Origin: Acidovorax sp. YS12
GTDB lineage: Bacteria; Pseudomonadota; Gammaproteobacteria; Burkholderiales; Burkholderiaceae_C
Assembly: GCA_021496925.1 (NCBI GenBank)
Contig: CP053915.1
Coordinates: forward strand, 1,488,001-1,552,000
DNA length: 64,000 bases
Direction of reading: 5' to 3'
In this document: positions 7,998 to 16,260 of the stretch, piece after piece
Layout: every line of letters starts with the position of its first letter
Numbering within the stretch: the stretch's first letter is position 1
Position numbers and translations under genes: made by a program
The notes under the pieces: generated by a model
What the model was told of the DNA's origin: nothing
The model's database searches: none
The model's input: only the letters and a program-made list of their open reading frames with translations

Positions 7998-9650
7998 ATG
8001 CACCCATCCAAATCCTCCGCCCGCTGGTGGTTCCTGGCCCATAGCTGGCTGGCTCTGCCCATCTGGGTCTTTCTTTTCTTCGTGTGCCTGACCGGCACCA
8101 TCGCCACCGTCAGCCAGGAGATCGTCTGGCTGGCCGACCCGGCGGTGCGCGCCCATCCGCCCGAGGGCGATGCCAGGATGCTGGGCTACGACGAAATCGT
8201 CGCCGCCATTGCCCGCGAGCATCCCGAAGTCGTCATCCGGGGCATTACACGGCCCGTGAAGTCGATGTTCGCCTGGACGGTACGCGCCAACCACCCGGAC
8301 GGCAGCCTGGTCTCGCATTACGTCAATCCCTACACCGGGCGCATCCAGGGCAGCGAGCCGGACGGGCTGTCGTTTCGCCAATTCATCCGGGCGCTGCATG
8401 GCTGGCTGCTGATGCCGCTGACCAACGGCTACAGCCTCGGCTGGTACGCGGTTTCACTGCTGTCCTTGCCGCTGCTCGGTTCGCTGGTGACCGGGATGGT
8501 CGTCTACAAGCGCTTCTGGCGCGCGTACCCGCATCCCCGGCTGCGGTTGGGCAAAGGCGGCCGAGTGTTCTGGGGCGACCTGCACCGGCTGGCCGGCATC
8601 TGGTCGATACCCTTCATCCTGGTCATGGCGGTGACGGGGCTGTGGTTCCTGGTGAATGCCATCCTGCACGACACCGGCAACGAGCTTCCCTCCACGGCGC
8701 CCGATCTGCCGGTGCTGGTCGCCCGCGAAGACATTCCCGTGGTGGCCGCCGGCCAGCCGGCGCCGCGTATCGGCCTGGACCGGGCAGCGCAGGCGATGCG
8801 CGAACACTTCCCGGCGGTGGAGCCGTTCTCTCTGGGCTTCGGCGCGCATGCCTTCCACACCATCGGTGTGCGCGGCCAGGCGGCCGGTTGGCCCTTGCTG
8901 AGCGAATCCATCCAGGTCAACCCCTATACGGCCCGGGTGGAATACGTCCAGCGCCTTGCCGACTACTCCAGGCTGGAGCTGTTCACCAAATCGATGCGCC
9001 CGCTGCATACCGGAGACTTCGCCGGGCTGTGGCTGAAGCTGGTGTATTTCTTCTTCGGGCTGCTGCTGACCGCCATGGTGGCTTCCGGCCTGCTGGTCTG
9101 GCTGAAGCGCACGGCCAAGGCAACCGCGGCGGCGCTGCAAGGAAAGGCCGCCACCGGCGCGTGGAAACGCTGGCGCTTCCATCTGAGCGGCCTGCTGCTG
9201 ATCCTGCCGCTGGCCTATTTGCCGGCGTACCTGGCCATGCAGAAACCGGCCGCCCGCGCCAGCCTGGGGCAGCGCGAAATCGGCCCATTCCAGGTCGGCC
9301 CGTGGCCGGTCAGGCTGGCGGAGGCCCGCGCCGAAGCCCCGAAGCTGCATGACGGGGTTTACGAGAAAACATTCCGCCTGGCGTGCCCGCGCTGCGTGAA
9401 CTCGCTCAAGGCGGCCTATCTGCGGGCCGGCAAACCACGCGGCGACATGCGTACCTCCGGCGTCTTGTTCACGCGCAGTCCGTACCGGATGGACGCCAGT
9501 TTGCGCGTGCCGGAAAACCTCGATCCCGACGCCGAACTCTGGCTGACGCTGGAGGGCTGGGACGGCAGCGTGCACCGCCTGGCCATTCCCCTGGCGGACG
9601 CTTCGCCCGCCACCGTGAAATGGGCACAGGAAAGAAAGCAACAACCATGA
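7998..9650 (+). CDS. PepSY-associated TM (PiuB-like) inner-membrane protein
   Basis: 550 residues, 63 bp after the siderophore receptor. The N-terminal helix (RWWFLAHSWLALPIWVFLFF) with its conserved His, a first PepSY-like periplasmic stretch, paired helices around LHGWLLMPL and GDLHRLAGIWS, and a fourth helix block near LKLVYFFFGLLLTAMVASG match the PepSY_TM family. Members found beside TonB receptors are thought to help reductive release or import of siderophore iron; that role is inferred from context. A C-terminal periplasmic extension of about 140 residues with a CPRC motif is additional to the core fold and is not recognised. Its stop overlaps the next gene (ATGA). Confidence 0.85.
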   Translation: MHPSKSSARWWFLAHSWLALPIWVFLFFVCLTGTIATVSQEIVWLADPAVRAHPPEGDARMLGYDEIVAAIAREHPEVVIRGITRPVKSMFAWTVRANHPDGSLVSHYVNPYTGRIQGSEPDGLSFRQFIRALHGWLLMPLTNGYSLGWYAVSLLSLPLLGSLVTGMVVYKRFWRAYPHPRLRLGKGGRVFWGDLHRLAGIWSIPFILVMAVTGLWFLVNAILHDTGNELPSTAPDLPVLVAREDIPVVAAGQPAPRIGLDRAAQAMREHFPAVEPFSLGFGAHAFHTIGVRGQAAGWPLLSESIQVNPYTARVEYVQRLADYSRLELFTKSMRPLHTGDFAGLWLKLVYFFFGLLLTAMVASGLLVWLKRTAKATAAALQGKAATGAWKRWRFHLSGLLLILPLAYLPAYLAMQKPAARASLGQREIGPFQVGPWPVRLAEARAEAPKLHDGVYEKTFRLACPRCVNSLKAAYLRAGKPRGDMRTSGVLFTRSPYRMDASLRVPENLDPDAELWLTLEGWDGSVHRLAIPLADASPATVKWAQERKQQP

Positions 9651-9955
9651 AATGGACACATTGCCCGCCGGCCCTCGGCCTGCTGCTGGCCTGCGTGGCC
9701 GCCGCGGCCCACCACCCGTTCGGCGAATGCCGGCAGATGGAGCGCCAAACCGTCCGCTGCACGGGCGGGTTCGACGGCAAGCCGGTTCCCGGCATGCGCA
9801 TCGACGTGCTGAACGGCAGCGACCACATCCTGGTCCGGGGGAAACTCGATGCGCAGGCATCGTTCACCTTCGACAGGCCGGCGGTTCCTTTCTATGTGCT
9901 GATCGATGCCGGCCCCGGGCAGGTGGTGGAGATCGACGCCGCGCAGATCCGCTGA
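9647..9955 (+). CDS. small secreted protein of unknown function
   Basis: 102 residues, starting at the ATG that overlaps the preceding PepSY gene's stop (ATGA at 9647-9650), so probably translationally coupled. A signal peptide (ALGLLLACVAAAAHH) is followed by a compact beta-rich domain with two Cys (GECRQ, RCTGGF), a GKPVPGMRIDVL strand pair and a VPFYVLIDAGPGQ end, which resembles a small Ig/carboxypeptidase-regulatory-like fold. Gene position implies a role linked to the siderophore receptor and PepSY protein. I do not recognise a named family. Confidence 0.7.
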   Translation: MKWTHCPPALGLLLACVAAAAHHPFGECRQMERQTVRCTGGFDGKPVPGMRIDVLNGSDHILVRGKLDAQASFTFDRPAVPFYVLIDAGPGQVVEIDAAQIR

Positions 9956-9989
9956 CCGCCACGGCCACGGCCCAGGCCGCAGCCCATGG

Positions 9990-11621
9990 TCAGCCGGTCA
10001 CCGGATGGTCCTCCAGCCCCGCGGCCGCCACCAGCCGCTGCGTGTAGGGGTGCTGCGGCGCATCCAGCACCTGGGCCACGCTGCCCTGCTCCACCACCGC
10101 GCCGTCCTTCATCACCAGCACGTCGTGCGCCATGGCGCGGATCACCTGCACGTCGTGGGTGATGAGCAGGTAGCTCAGGCCGCGCTCCTTTTGCAGCCGC
10201 TGCAGCAGCCCCAGCACCTGCTGCTGGATGGTCACGTCGAGCGCGCTCGTGGGTTCGTCCAGCACCAGCAGGCGCGGGCCGGTGATGAGCGCGCGCGCAA
10301 TGGCCAGGCGCTGGCGCTGCCCGCCCGAGAACTCGTGCGGGTAGCGCGCCAGCAGGCCGGGGAACTGCGCCTCGGCCAGCCCCACGTCGGCCAGGGCCTG
10401 CTGCACGCGGGCGCGCCGCGCCGGCGCGGACAGGCCTCTTTCGTGCACGTGCAGGCCCTCGCCGACGATTTCCTCGACCGTCATGCGCGGCGACAGCGAC
10501 GAGAACGGGTCCTGGAACACCACCTGCACCTGCCGGCGCAACTGCTGGTTGGCGTGCGTGTTGCGCATGGCGGGCTGCTGCCAGGCCTGCCCGGCCACCT
10601 GCAGCGCGCCGGTGCAGGGCAGCAGGCCCAGGATGGCCTGCGCCAGCGTGGATTTGCCCGAGCCCGACTCGCCCACCACGCCCAGCGTGCGCCCGGGCAG
10701 CAACTGCAGGCTGGCGCCCTGCACGGCGACGAATTCGCCCTTGCCGAACCAGCCGCGCACGCCCGGCAAGGCCGTGGGGTAGGCCACGCGCAGGCCCTGC
10801 GCCTGCAGCACCGGCGCCGTACCGGGGGCGGATGCGTGCTCGGGCACGTCGCGGCGCGGCTGGCTGGCGATGAGGCGGCGCGTGTAGGCATGCCGCGGCG
10901 CGGTGAACACCTGCGCCACACTGCCCTGCTCCACCAGCACGCCCTGCTCCATCACGGCCACGCGGTCGGCGAAGCGGCGCACCAGGTTCAGGTCGTGCGT
11001 GATGAGCAGCACGGCCATGCCGCTGCTGCGCTGTAGTTCGGAGAGCAGGTCGAGGATCTGCCCGCGCAGCGTCACGTCGAGCGCCGTCGTCGGCTCGTCG
11101 GCCAGCAGCAGCGCGGGCTCGCTGGCCAGGGCCATGGCGATCATGGCGCGCTGGCGCTGGCCGCCGCTGAGCTGGTGCGGGTAGCTGCGCGCACGCCGCG
11201 CGGGCTCGGGGATGCCCGTTTTCGCTAGCAGTTCGATAGCTGCTTGCGCGCTCTGGGCGGGCGTTAGCGCCTTTTTTTGTTCCAAAACCTCGGCGATCTG
11301 GCGGCCCACCGTCATGAGCGGGTTGAGCGCCGTCATGGGCTCCTGGAACACCATGGCGATCTCGCCGCCGCGCACGCCGCGCAGCGCGCGCTCCGAAAGC
11401 CGTAGCAGGTCGCGCTCGCCCAGCAAGGCCTGGCCGGTGATTTCGGCATCGCCCGCGAGGCGCAGCAGGCTCAGGGCGGTCAGGGTCTTGCCGGAGCCCG
11501 ATTCGCCCACCAGCGCAAGCTTCTCGCCCGGGGCGATGTCGAAGTCCACGCCATGCACCACCTCCTTGGCGCCAAAGCGCACGCGCAGGCCGCGCACTTG
11601 CAACAGCGGGGGAGTCGTCAT
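9990..11621 (-). CDS. yejF: peptide ABC transporter, double ATP-binding protein (YejF-type)
   Basis: 543 residues from the ATG at 11619-11621, which overlaps the yejE stop by 4 bp. Two complete ABC domains are fused: Walker A GESGSGKTLT with signature LSGGQRQRAM in the first, and GESGSGKSTL with FSGGQRQRLA in the second, each followed by DEPT Walker B. This double-ATPase layout is that of YejF, the energy subunit of the YejABEF peptide (microcin C-type) importer. The frame stays open upstream to 12566 inside yejE, but that part is not this protein. A hairpin repeat (11232-11279) encodes part of the helical subdomain of the first ATPase. Last gene of the minus-strand operon. Confidence 0.92.
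   Translation of the reverse strand: MTTPPLLQVRGLRVRFGAKEVVHGVDFDIAPGEKLALVGESGSGKTLTALSLLRLAGDAEITGQALLGERDLLRLSERALRGVRGGEIAMVFQEPMTALNPLMTVGRQIAEVLEQKKALTPAQSAQAAIELLAKTGIPEPARRARSYPHQLSGGQRQRAMIAMALASEPALLLADEPTTALDVTLRGQILDLLSELQRSSGMAVLLITHDLNLVRRFADRVAVMEQGVLVEQGSVAQVFTAPRHAYTRRLIASQPRRDVPEHASAPGTAPVLQAQGLRVAYPTALPGVRGWFGKGEFVAVQGASLQLLPGRTLGVVGESGSGKSTLAQAILGLLPCTGALQVAGQAWQQPAMRNTHANQQLRRQVQVVFQDPFSSLSPRMTVEEIVGEGLHVHERGLSAPARRARVQQALADVGLAEAQFPGLLARYPHEFSGGQRQRLAIARALITGPRLLVLDEPTSALDVTIQQQVLGLLQRLQKERGLSYLLITHDVQVIRAMAHDVLVMKDGAVVEQGSVAQVLDAPQHPYTQRLVAAAGLEDHPVTG
11232..11279 (-). repeat. dispersed hairpin repeat, diverged copy G inside yejF
   Basis: Read on the minus strand it shows the AAAAAAAGGCGCTAACGC ... 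GCGCAAGCAGCTATCGAA layout of the family, but the central loop has drifted. It stays in frame and supplies roughly the residues KKALTPAQSAQAAIELL before the GIPEPARR motif. A local helix of similar length exists in ordinary homologues, so insertion rather than convergence is not proven. Confidence 0.5.
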
Positions 11622-12664
11622 CGGTCGGCCTTTCGGGGGTCGAGCGCATCGCGCAGCGCGTCGCCCATGAAGGTGAGCAGCAGCAGCGTGGTGACGAGCA
11701 CGGCGAAGGTGGACAGCGAGATCCACCACGCATCGATGCTGCCCTTGCCCTGCGAGAGCAGTTCGCCCAGGCTCGGCGTGCCCGGCGGCACGCCCAGGCC
11801 CAGGAAGTCGAGCGAGGTCAGCGCCAGGATGGCCGCGCTCATGCGGAACGGCAGGAAGGTGACCACCGGCGTGAGGCTGTTGGGCAGGATGTGGCGCCAG
11901 ATGATCTGGCCGTTGGGCACGCCCAGCGCGCGCGCGGCCTTCACGTAGTCGAGCTGGCGGTTGCGCAGGAACTCGGCGCGCACGTAGTCCGACAGGCCCA
12001 TCCAGCCGAACAGCGACAGCAGCACCAGCAGCAGGCCCACGCTGGGCGCGAATACGGCGCTGAAGATGATGAGCAGGTACAGCTCGGGCATGGAGCCCCA
12101 GATCTCGATGAAGCGCTGGAAAGCAAGGTCGGTGCGCCCGCCGAAGAAGCCCTGGATGGCCCCCGTGAGCACGCCCAGCAGCACGCCCGTCACCGTCAGC
12201 GCCAGGCCGAACAGCACGCTCACGCGAAAGCCGTACAGGAGCTGGGCCAGCAGGTCGCGCCCGCGGTCGTCGGTGCCCAGCCAGTTGTCGCGCGAAGGCG
12301 GCGAAGGGTTGGGCGCCTGGGCGAAGTAGTTGATGGTGTTCTTGCCATAGGGGTTGAGCGTGTACAGGGCCCAGTTCCCGTCCCTGGAGAGCTGCGCGCG
12401 GATGAAGGGGTCGAGGTAGTCGGTGGTGGTCTCGAAGTCGCCGCCGAAGGTCTTCTCGGGGTAGTCCTTCCACAGCGGCCAGTAGGTCTGGCCCGCGTAG
12501 CGCACGGCCAGGGGGCGGTCGTTGCTGATGAGCTCGGCCCCCAGGCTCAGAACCACGAGCACGCAAAACAGCACCAGGCTCCAGTAGCCCAGCCGGTTGC
12601 GCACGAAGCGCCGCCAGGCGCGGCGCGTGGGGGAGAGGGAGGCAGCGGTCTCAGGCATCGGCAT
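11618..12664 (-). CDS. yejE: peptide ABC transporter permease (YejE-type)
   Basis: 348 residues if read from the ATG at 12664 (a second ATG lies at 12658); YejE proteins are about 340. A first membrane helix (GYWSLVLFCVLVVLSLGAELI) is followed by a long periplasmic loop with the YejE-type segments RPLAVRYAGQTYWPLW and GGDFETTTDYLDPF. The five-helix permease core follows, with the EAA-like loop ARALGVPNGQIIWRHILPNS. The start lies inside the end of the HepT toxin gene (14-bp overlap), so toxin and permease are translated from one message. The partner permease yejB is 1.6 kb upstream. Confidence 0.92.
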   Translation of the reverse strand: MPMPETAASLSPTRRAWRRFVRNRLGYWSLVLFCVLVVLSLGAELISNDRPLAVRYAGQTYWPLWKDYPEKTFGGDFETTTDYLDPFIRAQLSRDGNWALYTLNPYGKNTINYFAQAPNPSPPSRDNWLGTDDRGRDLLAQLLYGFRVSVLFGLALTVTGVLLGVLTGAIQGFFGGRTDLAFQRFIEIWGSMPELYLLIIFSAVFAPSVGLLLVLLSLFGWMGLSDYVRAEFLRNRQLDYVKAARALGVPNGQIIWRHILPNSLTPVVTFLPFRMSAAILALTSLDFLGLGVPPGTPSLGELLSQGKGSIDAWWISLSTFAVLVTTLLLLTFMGDALRDALDPRKADR

Positions 12665-13070
12665 CGTGCAGCAGGAGGGCCTTGCTGTACTGAAGGAATT
12701 CATCGAGGTGTCTTTCGATGATGGCGACGGTGATCGCCAATTGCAGACTCTGGTAGTCATGCATCGCGATGTTGCGAAAGCCCACCATGCGCTGCAGGCC
12801 TTCGGCAAGCGGCACGGCGATACGGCCCTCGCGGGCGAGCAGCGCGAACACGTCCCGCGCGCTTTGCGGAACGCCCAGCCGGTCGCGCCGGATCAGGTGC
12901 TGCCCCATGTCCAGCGCGGCCTCGCAGGCACGCTGGATGTTCAGGATGGCGGCATCCTGGCGGGTGAAATCGGTGGCGAAAGTGGCCGAGGCGCTGAAAT
13001 ACTCCTCGCGCGCCCGCGCCACACAGCGCTCGATGGTCGCGGCCTTGTTGATCAGCACGTCATCGGCCAT
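12651..13070 (-). CDS. hepT: HepT-type HEPN ribonuclease toxin (type VII toxin-antitoxin)
   Basis: 139 residues, all-helical, of the DUF86/HEPN family. The RX4HXY motif that defines HepT is intact (RNIAMHDY near residue 100): Arg and His act in RNA cleavage, and the Tyr is the residue AMPylated by the MntA antitoxin in characterised systems. The gene starts inside the last 11 bp of mntA and ends inside the start of yejE, so it is locked into the yej operon by overlaps on both sides. The order here is antitoxin first, toxin second. Target RNA is unknown from sequence. Confidence 0.88.
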   Translation of the reverse strand: MADDVLINKAATIERCVARAREEYFSASATFATDFTRQDAAILNIQRACEAALDMGQHLIRRDRLGVPQSARDVFALLAREGRIAVPLAEGLQRMVGFRNIAMHDYQSLQLAITVAIIERHLDEFLQYSKALLLHDADA

Positions 13071-13470
13071 ACACGCTGCCTCTTTCCCGAATGTCGGCCA
13101 GCAGTCCGGCCCGCGCCGTGTCCAGAGCGGTTTTCTCGCTCAGGATGGCGCTCTCGAACAGCGCGGCCTGGGCATCGCGTGCCCACCAGCGCTGGCCCGT
13201 GGTGATGACCTGGTACTGCATCACCGTGGAGGCCGCGCGCAAATCCAGCAGATCGACAGGGCAGCCGGCCACGCCGGCCAGGTCGCCCGCCAGCTGCCAC
13301 AGCCGCACCGGGTCGGCATAGCCCGCCACCAGCACGGCCAGGTCCAGGTCGCTGTCCGGCCCCGCCGTGCCCTGCACGCGGCTGCCAAAAGCGTAGATGG
13401 CCAACAGGCCCGGCACCTGGGCTTGCAGCAAGCGCGCAATGGGTTCGGATGCAAGGGGCTGCGCGTTCAT
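13060..13470 (-). CDS. mntA: MntA-type minimal nucleotidyltransferase antitoxin
   Basis: 136 residues with the nucleotidyltransferase motif GSX10DXD exactly spaced (GSRVQGTAGPDSDLD), the catalytic signature of MntA antitoxins that transfer AMP to HepT. It begins in a 4-bp ATGA overlap with the stop of the PIN toxin gene and overlaps hepT by 11 bp, giving a tightly coupled string of genes. The DLLDLRAAS segment supplies the third acidic residue expected of the fold. Antitoxin function is inferred from family and the adjacent RX4HXY partner. Confidence 0.88.
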   Translation of the reverse strand: MNAQPLASEPIARLLQAQVPGLLAIYAFGSRVQGTAGPDSDLDLAVLVAGYADPVRLWQLAGDLAGVAGCPVDLLDLRAASTVMQYQVITTGQRWWARDAQAALFESAILSEKTALDTARAGLLADIRERGSVYGR

Positions 13471-13877
13471 GGCAACGTGAAGGGGTTGAGCACTGCGACA
13501 CCACAGTCGTCGAAATCGCGCACATTGCGCGTGACCAAGGTCAGGGCGTGTACCTGGACGGTAGCGGCAATCAGCATATCGGCCTGGCTGCGCACCTGGC
13601 CGCGTGCGGCGAGAAAGCCGCGCATCTCACCCGCGCGGCGGGCGATGGCCTCCGTCACGCCCAGCACCATGCTGCCTGCGGCCAGGAGATTGAACAAGGC
13701 AAGCGAGCGGGGACGGGGCTTGTGCGTGAGGCCAAAGACGATTTCATCGAAGGAAATGACCGACACCGCGAAGCCCGCAGCCTGATCCAGGCCACCCGCC
13801 CAGCGCAGCACGCCCGCGTTCGGAGCAGGCCGCATCAGTTCGCTGATGACGTTGGTATCCGCGAGGTACATGGCCAT
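13467..13877 (-). CDS. PIN-domain ribonuclease toxin (VapC/FitB family)
   Basis: 136 residues. Starts with the PIN strand carrying the first catalytic Asp (YLADTNVISEL), then an acidic residue after the ISFDEI strand, the SQADMLIAA motif and TRNVRDFDD near the end: the four-acid Mg2+ site of PIN nucleases is visible. It starts 3 bp after its putative antitoxin and its stop overlaps mntA (ATGA). The PRPRSLALFNLL region and overall length fit FitB/VapC-type toxins. Substrate is probably a tRNA or other structured RNA by family precedent only. Confidence 0.9.
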   Translation of the reverse strand: MAMYLADTNVISELMRPAPNAGVLRWAGGLDQAAGFAVSVISFDEIVFGLTHKPRPRSLALFNLLAAGSMVLGVTEAIARRAGEMRGFLAARGQVRSQADMLIAATVQVHALTLVTRNVRDFDDCGVAVLNPFTLP

Positions 13878-13880
13878 GGG

Positions 13881-14210
13881 TCAACGTCCTGCGCCATCGG
13901 GCTCACCATCTCCCCCATCGTCCCAGTAATGCGGGTCGTCCGTCATGGGGTTGTAGCGGTCGGTGCGCGGCGGAATCTCGATACCGTCCTCGGCCCCCTC
14001 GGCAATCAGCATGGCGCGGATTGCAGCGAACTGGTTCAGCAGCCCGGGCCGCCGGCGCTCGGCCTTCCACCTGGAAAACGCCTCGAACTCCTCGACCGAA
14101 ATCATCATCGCCACCGGCTTGTCCCGGTTGTAGATGGCCTGCGGCCGCTCGGCGGTCAGGCGCACCACTTCAGAGAACTGCTGCTTGGCGTTGGCAATGC
14201 TCCACGTCAT
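13881..14210 (-). CDS. Phd/YefM-type antitoxin
   Basis: 109 residues. The N-terminal DNA-binding fold is recognisable from MTWSIANAKQQFSEVV, IYNRDKPVAMMISVEEFEAF and the short alpha/beta order of Phd/YefM proteins. The C-terminal half is acidic and probably disordered (TDDPHYWDDGGDGEPDG), which in this family wraps the toxin. It lies 46 bp after yejB and 3 bp before the PIN toxin. Phd-type antitoxins usually repress their own promoter. In this setting such an internal promoter could also drive yejE and yejF, which is an inference. Confidence 0.85.
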   Translation of the reverse strand: MTWSIANAKQQFSEVVRLTAERPQAIYNRDKPVAMMISVEEFEAFSRWKAERRRPGLLNQFAAIRAMLIAEGAEDGIEIPPRTDRYNPMTDDPHYWDDGGDGEPDGAGR

Positions 14211-14256
14211 GATGACCTCCGCAAATAGACATGAACATCTCGATTATGGCCATTTT

Positions 14257-15288
14257 TCAATCGAACTTCACGCGCGGATCGACCCACACGTAGCACAGGT
14301 CGGACACCAGCTTGGTCACCAGGCCGATCAGCGTGAACAGGAACAAGGTGCCCAGCACCACCGGGTAGTCGCGCCGGATGACGCTCTCGTAGCTCAGCAG
14401 ACCCAGGCCGTCGAGCGAGAACAGCGTCTCGATCAGCAGCGCGCCCGTGAAGAACGCCCCGATGAACGCCGCCGGAAAGCCCGTGACGATGGGAATCAGG
14501 GCGTTGCGGAACACGTGCCGGTACAGCACCTGCCGCTCGCTCAGGCCCTTGGCGCGCGCTGTCAGCACGTACTGCTTGCGGATTTCCTCCAGGAAGGCGT
14601 TCTTGGTCAGCATGGCCGTGACCGCGAAGCTGCCCGCCACCATGGCCGTCACGGGCAGGGTGATGTGCCACAGGTAGTCCACGATGCGCGCGCCCCACGA
14701 CAGTTCGTCCCAGTTCGCCGAGGTCAGCCCGCGCAGCGGAAACCACTGCAGTTGCCCGCCGAAGATGACCAGCAGCGCCACGCCCAGCACGAAGCCCGGG
14801 ATGGCGTAGCCCACCAGGATGAGCAGCGTGGTCACCAGGTCGAAGCGCGAGCCCGCGCGCACCGCCTTGGCCACGCCCAGCGGCACGGCCACCAGGTAGC
14901 TGATGAGGAAGGTCCACAGGCCCAGGCTGACCGACACGGGCAGCTTCTCCTTCACGAGCTGCCACACGTCCTTGTTCTGGAAGAAGCTCTGGCCCAGGTC
15001 GAAGCGGGCGAAACGGCCCAGCATCTGGAGGAAACGCTCGTGCGCCGGCTTGTCGAAGCCGTACAGCGCCTTGATCTGCTCCAGGCGCTTCGGATCCACG
15101 CCCTGCGCGCCGCGGTAGGCCAGCCCGCCGCCCTCGGCACCCGCCCCGCCCACGCCCGCCTTGGCCTCGGCCAGGTACTGCTCCACCGGGCCGCCGGGCA
15201 CGAACTGGATCACCACGAAAGTCAGCAGCAGCACGCCCAGCAGCGTGGGCAGCATGAGGAGGATGCGCTTGAGGACGTAGGCAAACAT
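14257..15288 (-). CDS. yejB: peptide ABC transporter permease (YejB-type)
   Basis: 343 residues. The N terminus MFAYVLKRILLMLPTLLGVLLL and the VVIQFVPGGPVEQYLA segment are typical of DppB/YejB permeases. Six helices and a cytoplasmic loop with YVLTARAKGLSERQVLYRHVFRNA contact the ATPase. It ends with YVWVDPRVKFD, characteristic of YejB. It is divergent from a periplasmic-binding-protein gene (60 bp gap). The matching YejE and YejF genes are downstream but separated by four toxin-antitoxin genes, and YejA lies about 2.2 kb away beyond an opposite-strand pair. Confidence 0.92.
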   Translation of the reverse strand: MFAYVLKRILLMLPTLLGVLLLTFVVIQFVPGGPVEQYLAEAKAGVGGAGAEGGGLAYRGAQGVDPKRLEQIKALYGFDKPAHERFLQMLGRFARFDLGQSFFQNKDVWQLVKEKLPVSVSLGLWTFLISYLVAVPLGVAKAVRAGSRFDLVTTLLILVGYAIPGFVLGVALLVIFGGQLQWFPLRGLTSANWDELSWGARIVDYLWHITLPVTAMVAGSFAVTAMLTKNAFLEEIRKQYVLTARAKGLSERQVLYRHVFRNALIPIVTGFPAAFIGAFFTGALLIETLFSLDGLGLLSYESVIRRDYPVVLGTLFLFTLIGLVTKLVSDLCYVWVDPRVKFD

Positions 15289-15348
15289 GGTTGACGATTA
15301 TGTCGCGGCGGCTGGGGTAAGCTTGGCTCCGTTGTTGCACTTTGATAC

Positions 15349-16260
15349 ATGACTGCCGCTCTCGACTTTGACCGCACCCGGAGGGCCTGCCTCGCCGCCG
15401 TGGCGGCCTGCCTGGCCCCGGTGGCACCCGCCCGGGCCGCCGAGGCGGTGTTCGTGGTGCAGGACGAGCCCCACCTGGCCCACGCGCGCGCCCTGGTGCG
15501 CGCGGCGCTGGACGCGGCGGGCATGCCGACGCGCTTCGCCGATGCGCCCGGGGGCAACGAAACGCGCAACGTGCACCAGATCAGCAGCGGCCAGACCGAC
15601 ATCGACATGATGCCGGCCACGCCCACGCGGCTGCGGCTGGTGCGCGAGGGGCGGCTGCGCATGGTTCCCGTGCCGCTGGACCGCGGCCTGCTGGGCTGGC
15701 GCGTCAACCTGCTGCTGCAGTCGCAGCGCGACAAGCTGGCCGGCGTGCGCACGGCGGCCGGCCTGGCGCGCTTCACCATGGGCCAGAACGTCGGCTGGAT
15801 GGACGTGGAGATCTACCGCGCGGCAGGCATTCCGACCAAGGAAATCAAGCACTGGAGCGAAGGCGAGTTCGCCGAGCAGATGGAGGCGGGCTTTCTCGAC
15901 CTGTTCCCGCTCGGGCTGGAGGAGACGCTGAACTACTTCCTGCCGCACTTCCGCAAGCGCTACCCGCAACTCACGGTGGATCCGCACATCCTCGTGCACT
16001 ACCCCTGGTTCCGCTTCGTCTGGGTGGCCCCGGGGCCGCGCACCGACGCGCTGTACGCCGCGCTGCACAAGGGCTTCGGCCAGATCGCCGCCGACGGCAC
16101 CTTCCTGCGCGTGTGGTCGCAGCACCGCCAGCCACCCGGCACGCAGGCCTTCGCCCGGCGCACGCGCATCGACATTCCCAACCCGTTCTACGACCACACC
16201 CTGGTGCCGCCGCGCTTTCGCCACCTGCTTTTCGAGCCCGGCCCCGCAACCCCGCCATGA
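15349..16260 (+). CDS. periplasmic substrate-binding-like protein paired with a diguanylate cyclase
   Basis: 303 residues with a secretion signal (AACLAPVAPARA). The body reads as a type 2 periplasmic binding fold (VVQDEPHLAHARALVRAALDAAG, then SGQTDIDMMPATPTR and WMDVEIYRAAGIP), like amino-acid-binding or solute-binding domains, but there are no transporter genes of its own on this strand. Its stop overlaps the start of a membrane diguanylate cyclase (ATGA). The pair therefore looks like a ligand-binding receptor feeding a c-di-GMP enzyme. Ligand unknown. Divergent from yejB. Confidence 0.75.
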   Translation: MTAALDFDRTRRACLAAVAACLAPVAPARAAEAVFVVQDEPHLAHARALVRAALDAAGMPTRFADAPGGNETRNVHQISSGQTDIDMMPATPTRLRLVREGRLRMVPVPLDRGLLGWRVNLLLQSQRDKLAGVRTAAGLARFTMGQNVGWMDVEIYRAAGIPTKEIKHWSEGEFAEQMEAGFLDLFPLGLEETLNYFLPHFRKRYPQLTVDPHILVHYPWFRFVWVAPGPRTDALYAALHKGFGQIAADGTFLRVWSQHRQPPGTQAFARRTRIDIPNPFYDHTLVPPRFRHLLFEPGPATPP

